DNA of 64,000 nucleotides from Microglena sp. YARC (GCA_022414725.1 CM039467.1:12256491-12320490), one strand, 5' to 3'; positions 20,860-33,932 are shown, counted from the first letter of the stretch. Notes: a model not told the origin generated them from the sequence alone. Made by a program: numbers and translations.

Positions 20860-23800
20860 GGTTATCGGGCCCATCAAGGTACCACTGCTTTGCAATGCAA
20901 CTTCTGCAAGTCCTGAAATCGACGACGGATTGGCTGATTGACCGGGGCCATCGGCCTCTGCTTGCACTATTGAGAATCCTTCCGCCGTTGCGGAAGCCAC
21001 ACCCCCTTTGCATTCCCCCCATTTTCCCGCTTCCTCCCCTGCCGTCTGTCGCCTCCTCCTCCTCCTCCCGTCTGTCGAGGATGTGTTGATGCATATCTGT
21101 GACGTGCAGACTCAAATCAGTGAGTACTCCCTCGGTGCTGTTCTTGAGTCTGCCCGCTTCGTGGATGATGCGATCTCTAATGCCTTTGATACCGGAGACG
21201 AGGATGACTGTGACGTGCAGACTCAAGTCGGCGACTAGCCTGGACGTCGGTGGAGGTACCCCGTCTGCGTCTGCTCGCGTCCTTGACGTCGCTATCATAT
21301 CTCCGGTGTTTGAGGCTCTGCCTGCGAAACCGGAGGTTGCCAAGCCGACCAAGCTCCCTGCTGATGTTCCACTGTCAACGTCGTCTGTGACCACCTTTGC
21401 TCTGCCCAGCCGACGGTCGGCTACTGGCATGAGCTTGCGCTCTTGTGGCTCTGTGCTACCTTCTGGAGAATTTTTCGATCAAGCTGGAGGATCATCAGCT
21501 CAATCTGGCGGACCGCCGGCAATGCCGTAGGGTTCGCCATAGCGTACACTAGAACGTCCTACGCGTCTGGAACTGGAGATTCTGGAGGTGGTAGGAAGCA
21601 GGGGGGTACGGACAGCACCACTTCGGGTGCTGCTCCCTCTACCCCCCAACCGGGTAAGTCGAGAGATAGAGGGGGGGATTTGGGATTGCCTGATCGTCAA
21701 CGGCAGGAAATTAGGACCTTTACAAGCCTCGGCTCTGCTCTTCGCATCCTAGCGATAAATGTCGAACTCTGCACTTGCGACTTTTTGCACTTGCGACTTT
21801 CTGCACTTGCGACTTTTATCCACGTCTCCATTCTCCCATTCCTACCTCAAATCTCGACCTTTCCCTAACGCTTCCCCACCTTCTGTGATCCCAGGTTTCG
21901 CAGGGCCGGACATCGCCCCTGCTGGGGGCCGAAGTGGAGGCCGTCATGGCCCTGGTCGCGGCAGAAGTGGAGATTCTTTGGCATGATTACTTGGTAGATT
22001 TTTTTCTATCTTAGGATCCTTGGGGCACCTGGGTACGTTCCGTTGTTCGACGGAGATCGCGTCTATGTCTTACCGTGCCCCTGGTCCTTCCCCTGGGTGC
22101 CCTCCTTAGGTGTATGCCTCAGCTAGAAGGGTTTGTGTTCAAGTGCTTGAGGTCTGACGGGCCAAGGAGTTTTTTAGTTAAGTGGCAGTGGAATGGTTGA
22201 TCAAGGTTGTGGCACGAGTTGTCGTTGATGCACACTGCTCTGCAGAATGCAACTGTTGAAAAGTGCATGTTATCTTCGCATCCGTCTACCCAATCGGGGT
22301 ATAATGACTCCTTATGAGTTGTTCTTTGGTGTGGTTCCTGATGTGTCGTTGTTGCGAGTCTTTCATTGCCCTAGCTATGTTATTTATTTATTTATTTAGT
22401 CAATGGGACAAAGCGTAACATGCTTGATGCGAGGGCATTATTTGGTAGACTGGTTGGGTATCCCTTGGTGAGTAAGGGTTATTATATTGGGGTTCCGAAG
22501 TTGCGCCAGGTAGTAGAGAGTCGTGATGTACTCTCTATGTCCAGTTTAGTTCTAAACTGTCTTCCTGGGCTCTCCCCTTAGGATGGGTCCCCGTGCCCCG
22601 CCAGCATCCCTCCTGTCATCAAACAGTGATATGTTACGTGTAGCCGGTAATTCCCTACGCCCTTTAACGACCCGCATTGTTGACGTCTGTCCTGGTCCTC
22701 GTATGACGTTGCGACACAGGCCAGCAGCTGATCGTGCTGTATGTAGTGTGAAGCGAAAGGGTGGGCGGGAGTCTAAAGTCTTTCCGAATTTTAATTTACC
22801 CGAATCTCAGGTGGTCGCCAGGCCCTCTGTGCCTCCTCTCACAGGTGAAGCTTTAGGAGTCGGCCATTCATCCATCATAGTGGATCCTTATAAAGTTCCA
22901 TTGCATGTTTCACGTTTCCTCGCCTTGCACCAGTTCGGACGACCTGCGGGCAGTACTGTTATTACTGCCCCCTGTCCTCCCTGGTGATACATACAGGTCA
23001 AAGCTAGATGATGAGCAAGCCAGCAAGGAGCCCTGGGTGATGTTTTGGATGAGTGGGCTGAGGGTGATACTGGGTATGGCTGTGGTGTTTCGGTTGACCC
23101 AGGATTTACTGTTTAGAGGCAAAGAATGCCGACCCTGCAGGCTGGCAGGCAGTGCTTAGCCTGTCCTGGGGTTTGTACTACCTGCCTTAGGACTGTCAAA
23201 CTGTGGTGCTGATGGTTCTCATACGTAGGTTAACATGGCCCTATGTGTGGGTGCCTATTCCTCAGCACCTCCTGGACTGTCTTATAAGGTAGTCTAGATT
23301 GGTGGAGCTATACGACGCTTTGTTTAGGCTGCTACCTTTCAGCTGTCTTTCTTGGTTTTGGTGGAAGGTGGTGATTTTTCAGACCACCGTTATAGCGCCT
23401 TGATGGTTTCTGACTCTTCGTTCCATAGGCAGATGGTTCATTCGGTGGAGCTCATCATAGATTAGCTATTTCTTTATACTCCACACTGTTTAATTCACCA
23501 GCCCCTCAGGTGATTAGTGCATTAGATGGAGTGTAGTAGTTGTTTCACTTCGGATGTTATTGTAGATTGGTGGACTGGGTAATCTTGCAGTTGTACTTGC
23601 AGATGTACCGTCGCACACCTCTTTCTTGTTCTTCTAGGTGTAGTTCAGGGCTTGGTTTGCCTCGAGTGTACGAATTCTTTGCGGTGCGATACCCACCTCC
23701 CAGAATGATTTTAGTTAGTGCCGTAGCTGGGGATTTATGATAATTAAATTTCATACATCTTCTTACCTCCTATCTTTGCGTAAGAAACCAGTTCATCATG

Positions 23801-24369
23801 TTTTTTTCATCCCAGCCTAGTCAAGGATACTATGCTACGAATAGTATTTTAGGTGGTGGATTTTTCCATCGACTTTATTTTCATAGTGGACTTTAGTGTC
23901 CTCTTGTCTGCGTCCTTCAGACTTTGGTTTTATCTTGTGCTGCTCTCACACGATATTTCAGTCTTCTCTTAAGGTTAAGTTATCGGTTCTTTCAGGCCTC
24001 GTTGTTCCCCTTCCTTTGGTAATAGGATTGATTTATGTCTGGCCTCCCTGTGATTTTCTGGTTTGGTGCCTACTATTCTGGATGAATAGTATTTTTGCGC
24101 TTACCATGGATGGTTACATTTCCATTTTGTTTTCAGCCCAGCTCTGTATGACCCGCGCTTTTTGCTTCTACATTTTCGGAGTAACACAGTGGTTTTTTTG
24201 TTCATCCTTTCTCATAATCTCATCCTTTTATTTTCGTTAGGGCTTTCTTCTGGATTTCCTGTTTTTCAGCCTTTACTTATTTTTTTGTTTGCTACCAGTT
24301 TATCGTTCTCTGACCCTGGTGTTATAGGTGGAGAAGTAGTATTGTATGTCACCTGCGTCATAGATGGAG

Positions 24370-24711
24370 TATCAGCATCAATTGCGGTTCACTCGATCGT
24401 TTTATGTCTTGGTGACTACTACTGTACTCCCTTAGAAATACAGCTGTAGATAGTAACTGCTTTTCTGTCTGTACTGTGTCACACTATGTGACACAGTGCC
24501 AGCTTCCCGTAAGCATCGTCCCCTGGTGTCCTTTCTGCCACGCGCTGTCTAGCCAGGGTCTAGACCCTGCTGTCTTTACCCTAATCCCACCACTGGTGTT
24601 TTCCCTTAAGAGGGTTCCCCCAGTGCTTTAACCATTCTCATCTTGCGTAAAAAGATTGGCGCGTTTGACCGCTGCGAGTATCTCTCCACTCTTGAAGTGT
24701 ATAAGCTGGTA
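24370..24711 (+). repeat. 3' LTR of element A
   Basis: 342 bp starting TATCAGCATCAATTG and ending AAGCTGGTA, immediately followed by the target duplication GACGG. Confidence 0.85.
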
Positions 24712-24716
24712 GACGG

Positions 24717-25557
24717 GGTGCACTGCAGGGTACTACAAAGCGCAGATTTTTTAGATTTTTCTGGACACCTTATTTAGGGGGGGGGGGGGGGGGGGGGGGA
24801 GGTCAGCCCTCATTACCGCCCTCAATGCAGGACAGACTCGACGGTCACACCGGAGGCGGAGCCATTTAGCCCTGAAGGTTTCGCGTCGACTTAAGCATCA
24901 GAGGTTGAGCATCCTTCGCGAGCCACCTGACGATGATTGCGAATGAGCGTTTCCCCGACCCACATGGCCACCTGCCAATCTGCCATTGCCGTTGCAAACT
25001 GCGAACCTGCTACTTGCGACCATGCAGATTCCGCAGACCGGTCTGCTTAACTTCGAACTGCGCATTGGATAAGCTATTAAGCTCTGAAATTCCGACCGTC
25101 AAATGTGCCCAACAAACTTCCTATGAACACCGACCCACTTGTTTGTTGGGGCAGATTGCACATACCGAGACGCGCATACTTGCACTCCCTGGACACAAGT
25201 AATATGTGCGAACGAACTCATTCCTTTACTTACATCTTCCGTATAGAGGCGTGTGGAATGCCAAACTGCTATGCTGACGAATGTTCTGAACAGAAAACGT
25301 CTGCTAACTTCCGCCCGTGTAGCACCCAACGCTGCAGAACCCACTGCCTTCCGCAAACAGATAATCCGTGAAAAGACAGCCGGCACGTAGTGTCCGAGGG
25401 AGATTAGCTTCAAGGAGTTAGGGGGTGGGGGTGGGGGGGGGGGGCGGGAGAAGGCTGAGGTTCGGCGAAAAACAGGGAAGTAGATATGCCTCAAGCCAAC
25501 TGACTGCCAACGGCAATCTTATTATTTAAAGTAGAGCGTCAGGGGTTTAGCCGCGTT
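24717..25557. other. Unassigned spacer with G tract
   Basis: A 23-base G run (24777-24799) is followed by AGGTCAGCCCTCATTA, the inverse of the TGAGGGCTGACC/C-run motif in intron 1 of the Pmp-like gene. The rest has no recognisable gene or repeat. A second G-rich patch lies at 25423-25444. Confidence 0.4.
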
Positions 25558-26644
25558 TGGCTCAGGCAGTTGAGCTTTTGGTTTCATATCTTGCCGATCT
25601 GTCGCCCAGGTGGCAGCCAGTCTGGGATCTCGATTTTTCGGCGCAGCCACAGGAACGACTGCCTGTCTGCCGACCACCCACCTGCACCCGCACCCGTCCA
25701 AGGTTACCCGGCTTGGTGCGCTGCTTTGCACTGCATTTCCTGAGCCTAACCGTTCTGATACGCGAATTTTCCTTCACACTTCTGCTATTTTCGGTGCTCG
25801 CTGCCTGAGTCCCGCTATATTCAACGGTGTGGCCTCTCTTAGTCTGCCCAAACTCTTTCCCACAATTTTCGCTGCCACTGTTAATAACTTCGCATGCAGC
25901 TCCCCCCGTCACAGCATTCCCTTGGCCTTCTCCTGCGCTCTCACGCACTCTTGCCCGCTCGCTGACTGCCATTCGCTGACGTGGCCAGGGGCAGTGGTTT
26001 CGGGATAACCCGTTTCGGAGTTACCCGTTTTCGGATCTCGATTTCCCGAGACCTGTCGCTGACGTGGCCACGGGGGTGGTCCTCCCGTCGGTACGACGGG
26101 CTCAGATGCTATTCATAATAGCGCTCTGGAGGCGGTTTAGCGTGTGCGCGGCGCGTGGTCGGTCCCTTTTGGCCCAGCCGCTTGGGGTTTTGGTTCCATA
26201 TCTTGCCGACCTGTCGCCCAGGTGGCAGCCAGTCTGGGATCTCGATTTCTCGGCGCAGCCAAAGGAACGATTGCCTCTCGCTCTGCTGACCACCCATCCA
26301 CCCACCCGTCCAAGGTTACGGCTTGGTGCCCGAATTTTCCTGCGACCTGTTCACCCCGTGTGCTTTGCGCTGCTCTAATGAAGCCGGTGTCGTTTTCAAC
26401 TCCTTCTCGCTGCTCTTCCTGGCCCAGCCGTTCTGATACCCGAATTTTCCTTTGCACTTCTGCTATTTTCGGTGCTCGCTGCCTGAGCCGCCCGATATTC
26501 AAAGGTGTAGCCTCCCTTTGTTCATCTGCCCAAACTCTTTCCCACAAATTTCGCTGCCCCTGTCAATAACTTCGCATGCAACTCCCCCCGTCGCAGCATT
26601 CCCTTGGCCTTCTCCTGCGCTCTTACGCACTCTTGCCCGCTCAC
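25558..26644. repeat. Two tandem copies of repeat D
   Basis: Copy 1 (about 25558-26105) and copy 2 (about 26165-26644, continuing at 38244-38570) share CATATCTTGCCGA.CTGTC, GGTGGCAGCCAGTCTGGGAT, CCGTCCAAGGTTAC and a TTCGCTGCC end block. Each copy ends in the near-palindrome CCCGTCGGTACGACGGG (26086 and 38549). Copy 2 was split by the gypsy element. No protein function is recognised, and its frames in several orientations look like by-products. Confidence 0.6.
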
Positions 26645-26939
26645 TGTGGTAGATAACGATCCTCCCACTGAGTTGCCACGCGGTGGTGACGACTTTCCGA
26701 CAGATGACGAACGACTTCTGTAGGCAGTTGAAACCGAGCGAATTGACCCACTGATCAGTGTCTGATCAGCTACTCGGGAATACCTAAAACGAGGGTTCCA
26801 TTAGGGTCTAGACGCGCTGGAAGCGGGAAGGGAGTCTTAAGCCGTGCTTCTGACTCTTAGGGCCGTCTAAACTCCTGAGATCATTTCTTAGGCTTCCAGT
26901 TACAAGACACTCCGTGTTACAAGGTATTCATATACCACA
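26645..26939 (+). repeat. 5' LTR of gypsy element, with primer site
   Basis: 295 bp, TGTGGTAGAT...ATATACCACA. Two bases downstream, TGGTTTCGAAGCCTGG (26942-) begins with the TGG expected of a tRNA primer-binding site; the tRNA was not identified. It also preserves the empty target site of element B (ACTCCGTGTTACAAGG at 26911-26926). Confidence 0.9.
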
Positions 26940-27031
26940 ATTGGTTTCGAAGCCTGGTCGCGCTTTCTAACCGCGCCACTCGCTTTACTCCCCCCCCCCC
27001 CGACGTCCCCTCGAGCCCACCATCACCGAGT

Positions 27032-28652
27032 ATGGCCTCTTCTTCAGCCCAAGCTGCTGCGGCTCCACCTTCTGAGGTCCCGGATGTTGACGACATGGAC
27101 CACGAGGAGCTCGTCCAGCTAGTCAAGGCTTGAGAGCTGCACGAGCTCTCCAAGGAGAAAAAAAAGGCGCTGGAGGGCCGGCACCTTCGCCCCCCGACCT
27201 TTCAGCTACCGAGAAGGAGCTGAAGGAAGCGCGGATGGCTGTCAAAGTCAATGGCAAGAAGGTCGCCAAAAGGCCTGACTCCACGCCGCTTGGCAAGGCT
27301 GCCGCGCACGTTGCCCTCGTGGAGAAGGACAAGGTTATCGCTAGCCTCGAACTTCTTTACCATCACGAGGCCGAGGCCACCGCATCCAAGCACCTTGAGG
27401 AGATGGCTCGGCTCCAAATGCGAATGAGGGATGCCGAACAGGAGACACTTCGAGTTTCCGCTCTCCTGAAGGCCCAGCATACGCTCCCCGCTGGACCACC
27501 TGAGGGCCCCGCTGCTGGATCGCCTGCAACGCCCCCCGCCCCCGCTGGACAACCCGCGGCCCCCACAGCTGGACTGCCTGCGGGCCCCCCTGCTGATGGA
27601 TCACCTGCTGCTGGCCAGCCCGCTGCTGAAGCGCCCGCTGCGGGACCGCCCTCTGTTGGCCCTCCCGCTGGACCTCATTCGGACGCTTTAATGGCTCTAC
27701 GTGCCCAGATTGAGCTGCTGGAGGCCAAGGCCAAAGTGGCTGAGCTACAAGCTGCGGCAGCTAAGGTAGAGTCACATGTTTTGCCCTTGGTCCCGAGGCC
27801 CTTAGTTGGCAAGTATGAACGTCCATCCCTTTGGACTGGGGTAGAAGATAAGAAGCTCCCGAGGGGTAGGATTTGGTGGAAGTTGCTAGAGTCATATTGC
27901 ACGTTGCACCATATGTTAGTACCATCCAACATACCAAACTTCTTTGGTGGGGTAGCTGCCGAGTGGCTAGACCACCTCATGACCGCGTCACCGGCCATTA
28001 CGTGGGCTGAGATAAAAACTCAGTTCCTAAACTTCTATGACCCCTACCATGCTGACGACGACATCAATGCACGCCAACGGCTGCATGCCAACTCGATTCG
28101 GCAGACCTCGACGGTAAGGCATTACGCTATGGCTTTCCAAAACGAAGTGCGCATTGCCGGGGGTATGCAATTGGATGATCAGCTAGTTCTGTTTCGGTTT
28201 GGTCTGATTCCAACCATCGAGGCACGATGCCGCAGACGTACTGCTGCACAAGGAGGCCGATTTTCCTCTTTAGACGAGCTTGTCGAACATGCTGCTGCCA
28301 TTGAAACTGAACTTGCTGCCACCAAAACACCAACCCCTACCTCGGCCATGTACGTTCAGGCAAAAGGCAAACGGCCTGGTGGACCTCACGAGGGGTCCAC
28401 CTAGCACAAGCACAAGAAGGGCACGGCCCAGACTCCAGCTGCAACGGGCCCGCCGCCCTTTTCCAGCCCTGCGGGACAGCTACAATTTGCTGAAAAGCAT
28501 AAGTGGAAGCAGGCTGACGGTCAGCCCTGGACACCGGATGCTATTAAACTAGCTAAGGAGGGTAACTTATGTTACAAGTGTGGTACGAAGCGCACGGCCG
28601 CTACATCCACTGCCCCTCCAAGTGCCCTAGCTGCCCTACCGTTAGGAAGTAG
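27032..28652 (+). pseudogene. gypsy gag (broken)
   Basis: It probably starts at ATG 27032 (MASSSAQAAAAPPSEVPDV), hits TGA at 27131-27133 and shifts frame at an A-run near 27158. It then runs 27130-28404 in the next frame: coiled coil, Ala/Gly/Pro-rich linker, and a retrotransposon gag core (GVAAEWLDHLM...ITWAEIKTQFLNFY). After TAG 28402-28404 the same frame continues to the zinc knuckle CYKCG (28570-28584). A frameshift there leads to HGRYIHC in the protease frame, followed by TAG at 28650. It would package element RNA in an intact relative. Confidence 0.8.
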
Positions 28653-29647
28653 GATGTAGGTCTGCTTGTAGACATAGATAGGGATGTTCTTTTTCAGTTT
28701 CCGTCCCCTACTATCTGTGTAACACCATCTACAGCACAGACCACATCCCCTCCTTGCCTTCCGACCCTGCCCCCGCCTCCTGCCATTCCATGCATATCTG
28801 CTTGCACAACAGCTTGTGTCCACGCGGACCAAGCTACCGCACACTTTGAGGCCACCCTATCGGGGGTATCTGGCAAAGTTCTCATTGACAGTGGAGCAGA
28901 CTCTGTCTTCGTAGACGCAGAATTCTGTGCTAGGGCAGGTTTAGCCACCTTTACGGGCTCACCAGTCATGGTGCGGGTAGCTGATGGATCCCAAGTTCTT
29001 ACTACTACGAGAACGAGTTTTGTCCTGAACTTAGGCAAACATAGGTCAGAAATTAAATCTGCTTATGTCCTCCCTACGCTAGGGCCCGGCACCACCGCAC
29101 TTCTCGGAAGAAGTTGGATGATGCAGACGGGGTGCTGCATTGGTTTTGAAGAGACACGTCTCAGAGCCAGTTTCAAAATAGCTAAAAGGCATAAGCGTAG
29201 AGTAGCAGTCGAACTGTACTCCACCCGACTCGAGTCGGAACCTCTCTCCATCAAGGAATTGGTTGCTTATACTTTGGCACGTATCGAATTTTTTGACACA
29301 GCACAGCGAAAAACGCCAGGAGTCCTGTCGAACAGAGCACTTAAAAAGTTTATCCGCAAATCAAAACAAAAACTCAATTGTTTCGAAGTCCTAGTCACAT
29401 CAGTGGACCAAGACGACGATGCCTTTACAATTCGAGTAACGGCAGCACAAGCAAACACGGTGCAACAAACAAAACACGAACGGATAATCTCGGGTTGCGA
29501 AACGGACTTTAAAAAGGTCTTCGCCCCCGCAGACAAGATTTCTGACCTTAGGGCTGACAACCCATTCGTATGCCCCCTCACGGAGGCGGCATCCCCACAA
29601 TTATCTCGAGGACACCGGTTGTCCCCCGCAGAACTGCTAGAGGTCCA
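28653..29647 (+). pseudogene. gypsy protease and start of reverse transcriptase
   Basis: The frame is open from 28653. The aspartic protease active-site motif is VLIDSGADSVFVD with DSGA at 28887-28898, followed by the ALLGRSW strand. The frame reaches RLSPAELLEV at 29647 and is cut there by insertion C. After the insertion the same frame resumes with NQVKDLLAKGYISPSSSPWG, the N-terminus of the reverse transcriptase. Confidence 0.85.
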
Positions 29648-30710
29648 TATCAGCTTGGATAACACTCCGGAGAGTGGACTTTACCCCCCTGCTTCCTACC
29701 CCCCTGCTTCCTACCCCCCTGCTTCCTACCACCTCCAGAATCTCCAGGTCCAGACGCGTAGGTCGTCCTCCTCTGGCGAACCCTACGGCAGTGCCGGCGA
29801 TCCGCCAGCTTGATCGAAAAAATTATCCAGAAGGTAGCACAGAGCCACTAGAGCGCAAGCTCATGCCAGTAGCCGACCGTCGGCTGGGCAGAGCAAAGGG
29901 GGCAAAGACGACGTAGACATCAGCAGGGAGCTTGGTCGGCTTGGCAACCTCCGGTATGCAGGCAGAGCCTCAAACACCGGAGAAAGGTTAGCGACGTCAA
30001 GGACGCGAGCAGACGAAGACGGGGTATCTCCACCGATGTCCAGGCTAGTCGCCGACTTGAGTCTGCACGTCACAGTCATCTACGACAGACGGGAGGAGGC
30101 GACAGACGGCAGGGGAGGAAAAAAGGAAGAGAAGATGGAAGGAAGAGGAATGACCGGGGGGGTTACTTCCACGATGGCGGAAGGACTCTCATGACCGCTA
30201 GCAGAGGCAGCTGGTGCACAAACGTCTAGCCAATCATCAAGAGGAGCCGTTCCTCCGTTGGAAGGATTGGTCGCAGCCATCGCTGAGAATGATACTGCGC
30301 ATCCGCGCGTCCAGGAAAGACCATCCATGTCATGGAGTTTCTCAAAATGGCGGGAGGTCCTCGCGGAAGTTGCATCGCAAAGCAGTGGTAGTAAATGAAG
30401 GGCCGTATAACCTATCAGCTTGGATAACACTCCGGAGAGTGGACTTTGTGTGTGCAGCACGCCAATCTATAAATGCGGAGACGAGAATAAGTTACAAGCA
30501 CAGGAGACCCATTAAGGGGCACCAGTGGAGGAAAGGGGGCGGTAGCCTGGAACCTGATCAGGGTACAGGCTAGACAGCGCGTGTCAGAAGAACCGATGAC
30601 GCAGTCAACAGGAAGCTGACATAGTACTGTCAGGACCGATAGTTCTAAGGGAGTACACAAGGAGTCACCAAGACATAAAACAAGCGAGAGCACCGCTATT
30701 CATGCTGATA
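29648..30710 (-). mobile_element. Element C: deleted, inverted copy of the element B family
   Basis: The right end (30413-30710) is a full 298-bp LTR of the B family in reverse orientation. Next comes 730 bp of interior matching the region after the 5' LTR of B (34231-34930) in reverse. At the left only 35 bp of the other LTR remain (29648-29682). The junction carries three copies of a 15-bp CCCCCCTGCTTCCTA unit (29683-29730). Target duplication GTCCA lies at 29643-29647 and 30711-30715. Confidence 0.9.
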
Positions 30711-32510
30711 GTCCAAAACCAAGTTAAAGACTTGTTGGCCAAAGGCTACATCAGCCCTAGCTCGAGCCCGTGGGGCGCACCAGTCCTTTTCATCGCCAAA
30801 CCCGATGGCTCTTGGAGGATGGCTATCGACTATCGTAAATTGAACAAGGTCACGGTACCAAATCGCTATCCCCTCCCACGAATTGACGATCTGTTTGACT
30901 CAGTTCGAGGAGCTAGTGTGTTCTCAAATCTGGATTTACGTAATGCGTACCACAACATACGGTTACATGATTCAGACGTCCCGAAAACTGCGTTCATAAC
31001 CCCGATGGGACTCTATGAATTCAAGGTTCTCCCATTTGGGCTAGCAAATGCACCCTCGGCCTTTACAAAAGTCATGAACACCGTGTTCAGAGATTTAATT
31101 GGCAAATTCGTCGTCATTTACTTGGATGATATTCTCATCTACAGTAGTAATGATGAAGAACACGAAAAACACATTCGAATTGTGTTACAACGTCTTGAAG
31201 ATAACCACCTCTTTCTTAAACGAGAAAAGTGTTTCTTCTATAGACCGGAAGTCAAATACCTAGGGCATGTGCTCTCCGGTGAAGGCGTCCGAGTCAACGA
31301 AACGAAGGTGAAAGCAGTTGCAGATTGGCCCACACCTACCTCCTCGAAGGAAGTTCAGCAGTTCCTGGGACTCTCTAACTTTTTCAGAAAAATTATCCAA
31401 GGTTACTCGACGCTCGCAGCCCCTCTAATCCAGATTTCGAATCTAACAGACAGGCCAGCACCGATTTCACCGACGGTGACACCAAGTTCGAAACCACTCG
31501 GAAAACGACAGGCAGGGCTCAAGGGACCTGCATTTCAAAATGTTTGGACCCAAGCCTGCCAGGAGGCATTCCTCGGCATCAAAGAAAGTCTTACGAAGGC
31601 TCCTTTGCTTGCACACCCTGACCCAGCGAAGGACTATCGGGCGGTAACCGATGCTTCTGTCGTTGGTACAGGGGGCGTTCTCATGCAAGATGGGCGACCC
31701 ATCGCGTACCACTCTCACAAATTCTCAAGCGCTGAACGAAACTACTCCACGGGCGAGCAAGAATTACTCGCAGTGTACTTGGCCTTGAAAGAATGGCGAT
31801 GCTACCTCGAAGGTTGCACTGGCAAGTTCGAACTTGACACCGACCACGAACCCCTCGTCTACCTTGCAAATCAGCCCATGCTGAGCAGAAAGCAGGCACG
31901 ATATCTTGAGTTTTTCTCGCGCTTCACGACCATGAAGTGGGCTCATATCGCGGGCCGTACTAACGTAGCTGACCCTCTGAGTAGGAATCCAGCCTTCTCA
32001 GAGGCTACGGCTTTGTTCATTCAGAGGCTGTCCGCAAATGACCCACTCCACATGCGCGAAATAGCCCCAGATATTCTGCATGGTTACACGGAAGACTTGT
32101 GGTTCGATAATCCGCACAATACCAAGTACCTCTCCAAACGGGCAGATGGTTTCTGGGTTGGCACCGGCAAATCCATAAGAGCAGCATCTGAGTCGCAGAT
32201 CGTTGTACCAAATGGTAATTCGCTCAAAGCTCGGATTTTGTTTGCTTTCCACGATACCCAACGAAGTGGACATGGAGGCATCGACCGAACTTTTCGATCT
32301 GTTGCACGCTACTATTGGTGGCCTGCCATGCGACTCGATGTCGTTGATTACGTACGCCACTGTGATTCTTGCCAACGGGTAAAAATTTCACATCAGAACC
32401 CGCAGGGTAACCTTCAACCCCTTTCGATTCCGACCGCCCCTTCGATTCACTGTCCATGGACTTCATCGTTGGGCTACCGAAATCGAATGGTTTTGATCAG
32501 ATCTACGTGA
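30711..32510 (+). pseudogene. gypsy reverse transcriptase, RNase H and integrase zinc finger
   Basis: The reverse transcriptase carries GAPVLFIAKPDGSWRMAIDY, the palm motif YLDDILIYS (31119-31145) and KYLGHVLS. RNase H follows with TDASVVGTGGVL, EQELLAVYLAL and TDHEPLVYL. The integrase HHCC finger (FHDTQRSGHGG...CDSCQ) comes next. A frameshift of -1 or +2 near 32440-32456 separates it from the integrase core. In an intact relative these would be one polyprotein. Confidence 0.9.
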
Positions 32511-33739
32511 TCGTTGATCGCCTTACGAAGATGGTCAAACTTATCCCATGCAAAACGACAGACGATGCTGAAAAGATTGCTACCCTGTTCCACGAGCGCG
32601 TGCTCAGCGTACAAGGCCATCCGCTTTCCATCATCTCTGATCGCGATGTTAAGTTCACGAGTAAGTTTTGGCAAACACTATTAACTCTGTGCGCTATCCG
32701 CCCTGGAATGTCGACTGCATTTCACCCACAAACAGATGGTCAAACAGAACGTATGAACAGTGTTCTCGAAGACACTCTTCGCCATTTTTCCTCTGCGAAT
32801 CAGAAAAATTGGGCCAGTCTTTTGCCGAATGCACAATTTGCCATCAACAACTCGTACAACAGAAGCATTCGAGATTTTCCGTTTTGGTTGCTGTACGGTA
32901 GATACCCTCGAGTGGCACTACAACCATCAGATGATGTCATCGCTACGGCACATCAACCAGCCCTGTCCTGGGTCGAGCATATGAATAATGCATATGACAC
33001 GGCCAAGGCAGCGCTTAAATCCGCGAAGGATCGTCAAAAAACGTATGCAGACTTGCACCGTCGACCGGTGAAGTATACTCACGGTCAGGAAGTTTTGTTG
33101 AACTCGAAGAACATCAAATACTGGCCTGGTATGACTCGGAAACTTATGCCCAGATTCGTTGGTCCCTACAAAATCTCTCACACTATCCAAAAGAGGGGGG
33201 AGACCATTGCAGTGACTCTATCCCTCCCCGAAGGATGGAAGATTCATCCAACGTTTCACGTATCTCTTGTCAAAGAATACCTATCCGACGGGACTGGGTT
33301 TATTAGACCAAATCCGGAATTGTTACGCACATGCGGTGAACCTATCTACGAGATTAGCAACGTTGTTGATCACAAGATACAGTCTGGTACGGTGTATTAC
33401 TATGTACAATGGTTACACTCAGACCATGTTCACTCTTGGGAACTCGAAGAAGAGTTGTTACCTAAGTGCTCTGAACAAATCGATTTGTATTGGAGACAAC
33501 ACCCTTCTCGGGTACGACCCGTGACAGGTGCCAACGACCCGAAACCTAAAACGGTTAAAAAACCTACTCACAGGGATTATGCGACTGTAAACCCTGATGA
33601 GTTTCTCATTCGAAAGAGTACTAGACTTCAGGAGAAGGCTAGGGCTAGAGAAGGGGGAATTGCGGTAGATAACGATCCTCCCACTGAGTTGCCACGCGGT
33701 GGTGACGACTTTCCGACAGATGACGAACGACTTCTGTAG
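32456..33739 (+). pseudogene. gypsy integrase core and chromodomain
   Basis: The integrase catalytic triad is visible as MDFIVGLP (32456), IISDRDVKF (about 32630) and TERMNSVLED (about 32747). The GPY/F-type region (PRFVGPYKI...HPTFHVSLVKEY) follows. Next is a C-terminal chromodomain-like segment (PIYEISNVVDHKI...YYYVQWLHSDHVHSWELEEEL), which marks chromoviruses and targets insertion to modified chromatin. The frame runs into the 3' LTR and stops at 33737-33739. On its own this reading frame is intact. Confidence 0.9.
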
Positions 33740-33932
33740 GCAGTTGAAACCGAGCGAATTGACCCACTGATCAGTGTCTGATCAGCTACCCGGGAATACC
33801 TAAAACGAGGGTTCCATTAGGGTCTAGACGCGCTGGAAGCGGGAAGGGAGTCTTAAGCCGTGCTTCTGACTCTTAGGGCCGTCTAAACTCCTGAGATCAT
33901 TTCTTAGGCTTCCAGTTACAAGACACTCCGTG
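33661..33932 (+). repeat. 3' LTR of gypsy element, left part
   Basis: It begins TGCGGTAGATAACG and matches the 5' LTR except TGCGG for TGTGG and CTACCCGGG for CTACTCGGG. Element B interrupts it after ACTCCGTG. The last 23 bp of the LTR lie at 38221-38243. Confidence 0.9.

Larger units (their letters stand above)
20518..24711 (+). mobile_element. LTR retrotransposon A (degenerate copia-type)
   Basis: Two 342-bp LTRs (20518-20859 and 24370-24711) start TATCRGC and end GCTGRTA and flank a degraded interior. A 5-bp target duplication GACGG lies at 20513-20517 and 24712-24716. In the interior, TPYELFFGVVPDVSLLRVF (about 22305-22365) and ARALFGRLVGYP...SRDV (about 22420-22545) are pieces of a Ty1/copia integrase-to-reverse-transcriptase linker. 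No reverse transcriptase, protease or gag frame survives. It belongs to the same family as elements B and C, with different LTRs. Confidence 0.85.
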
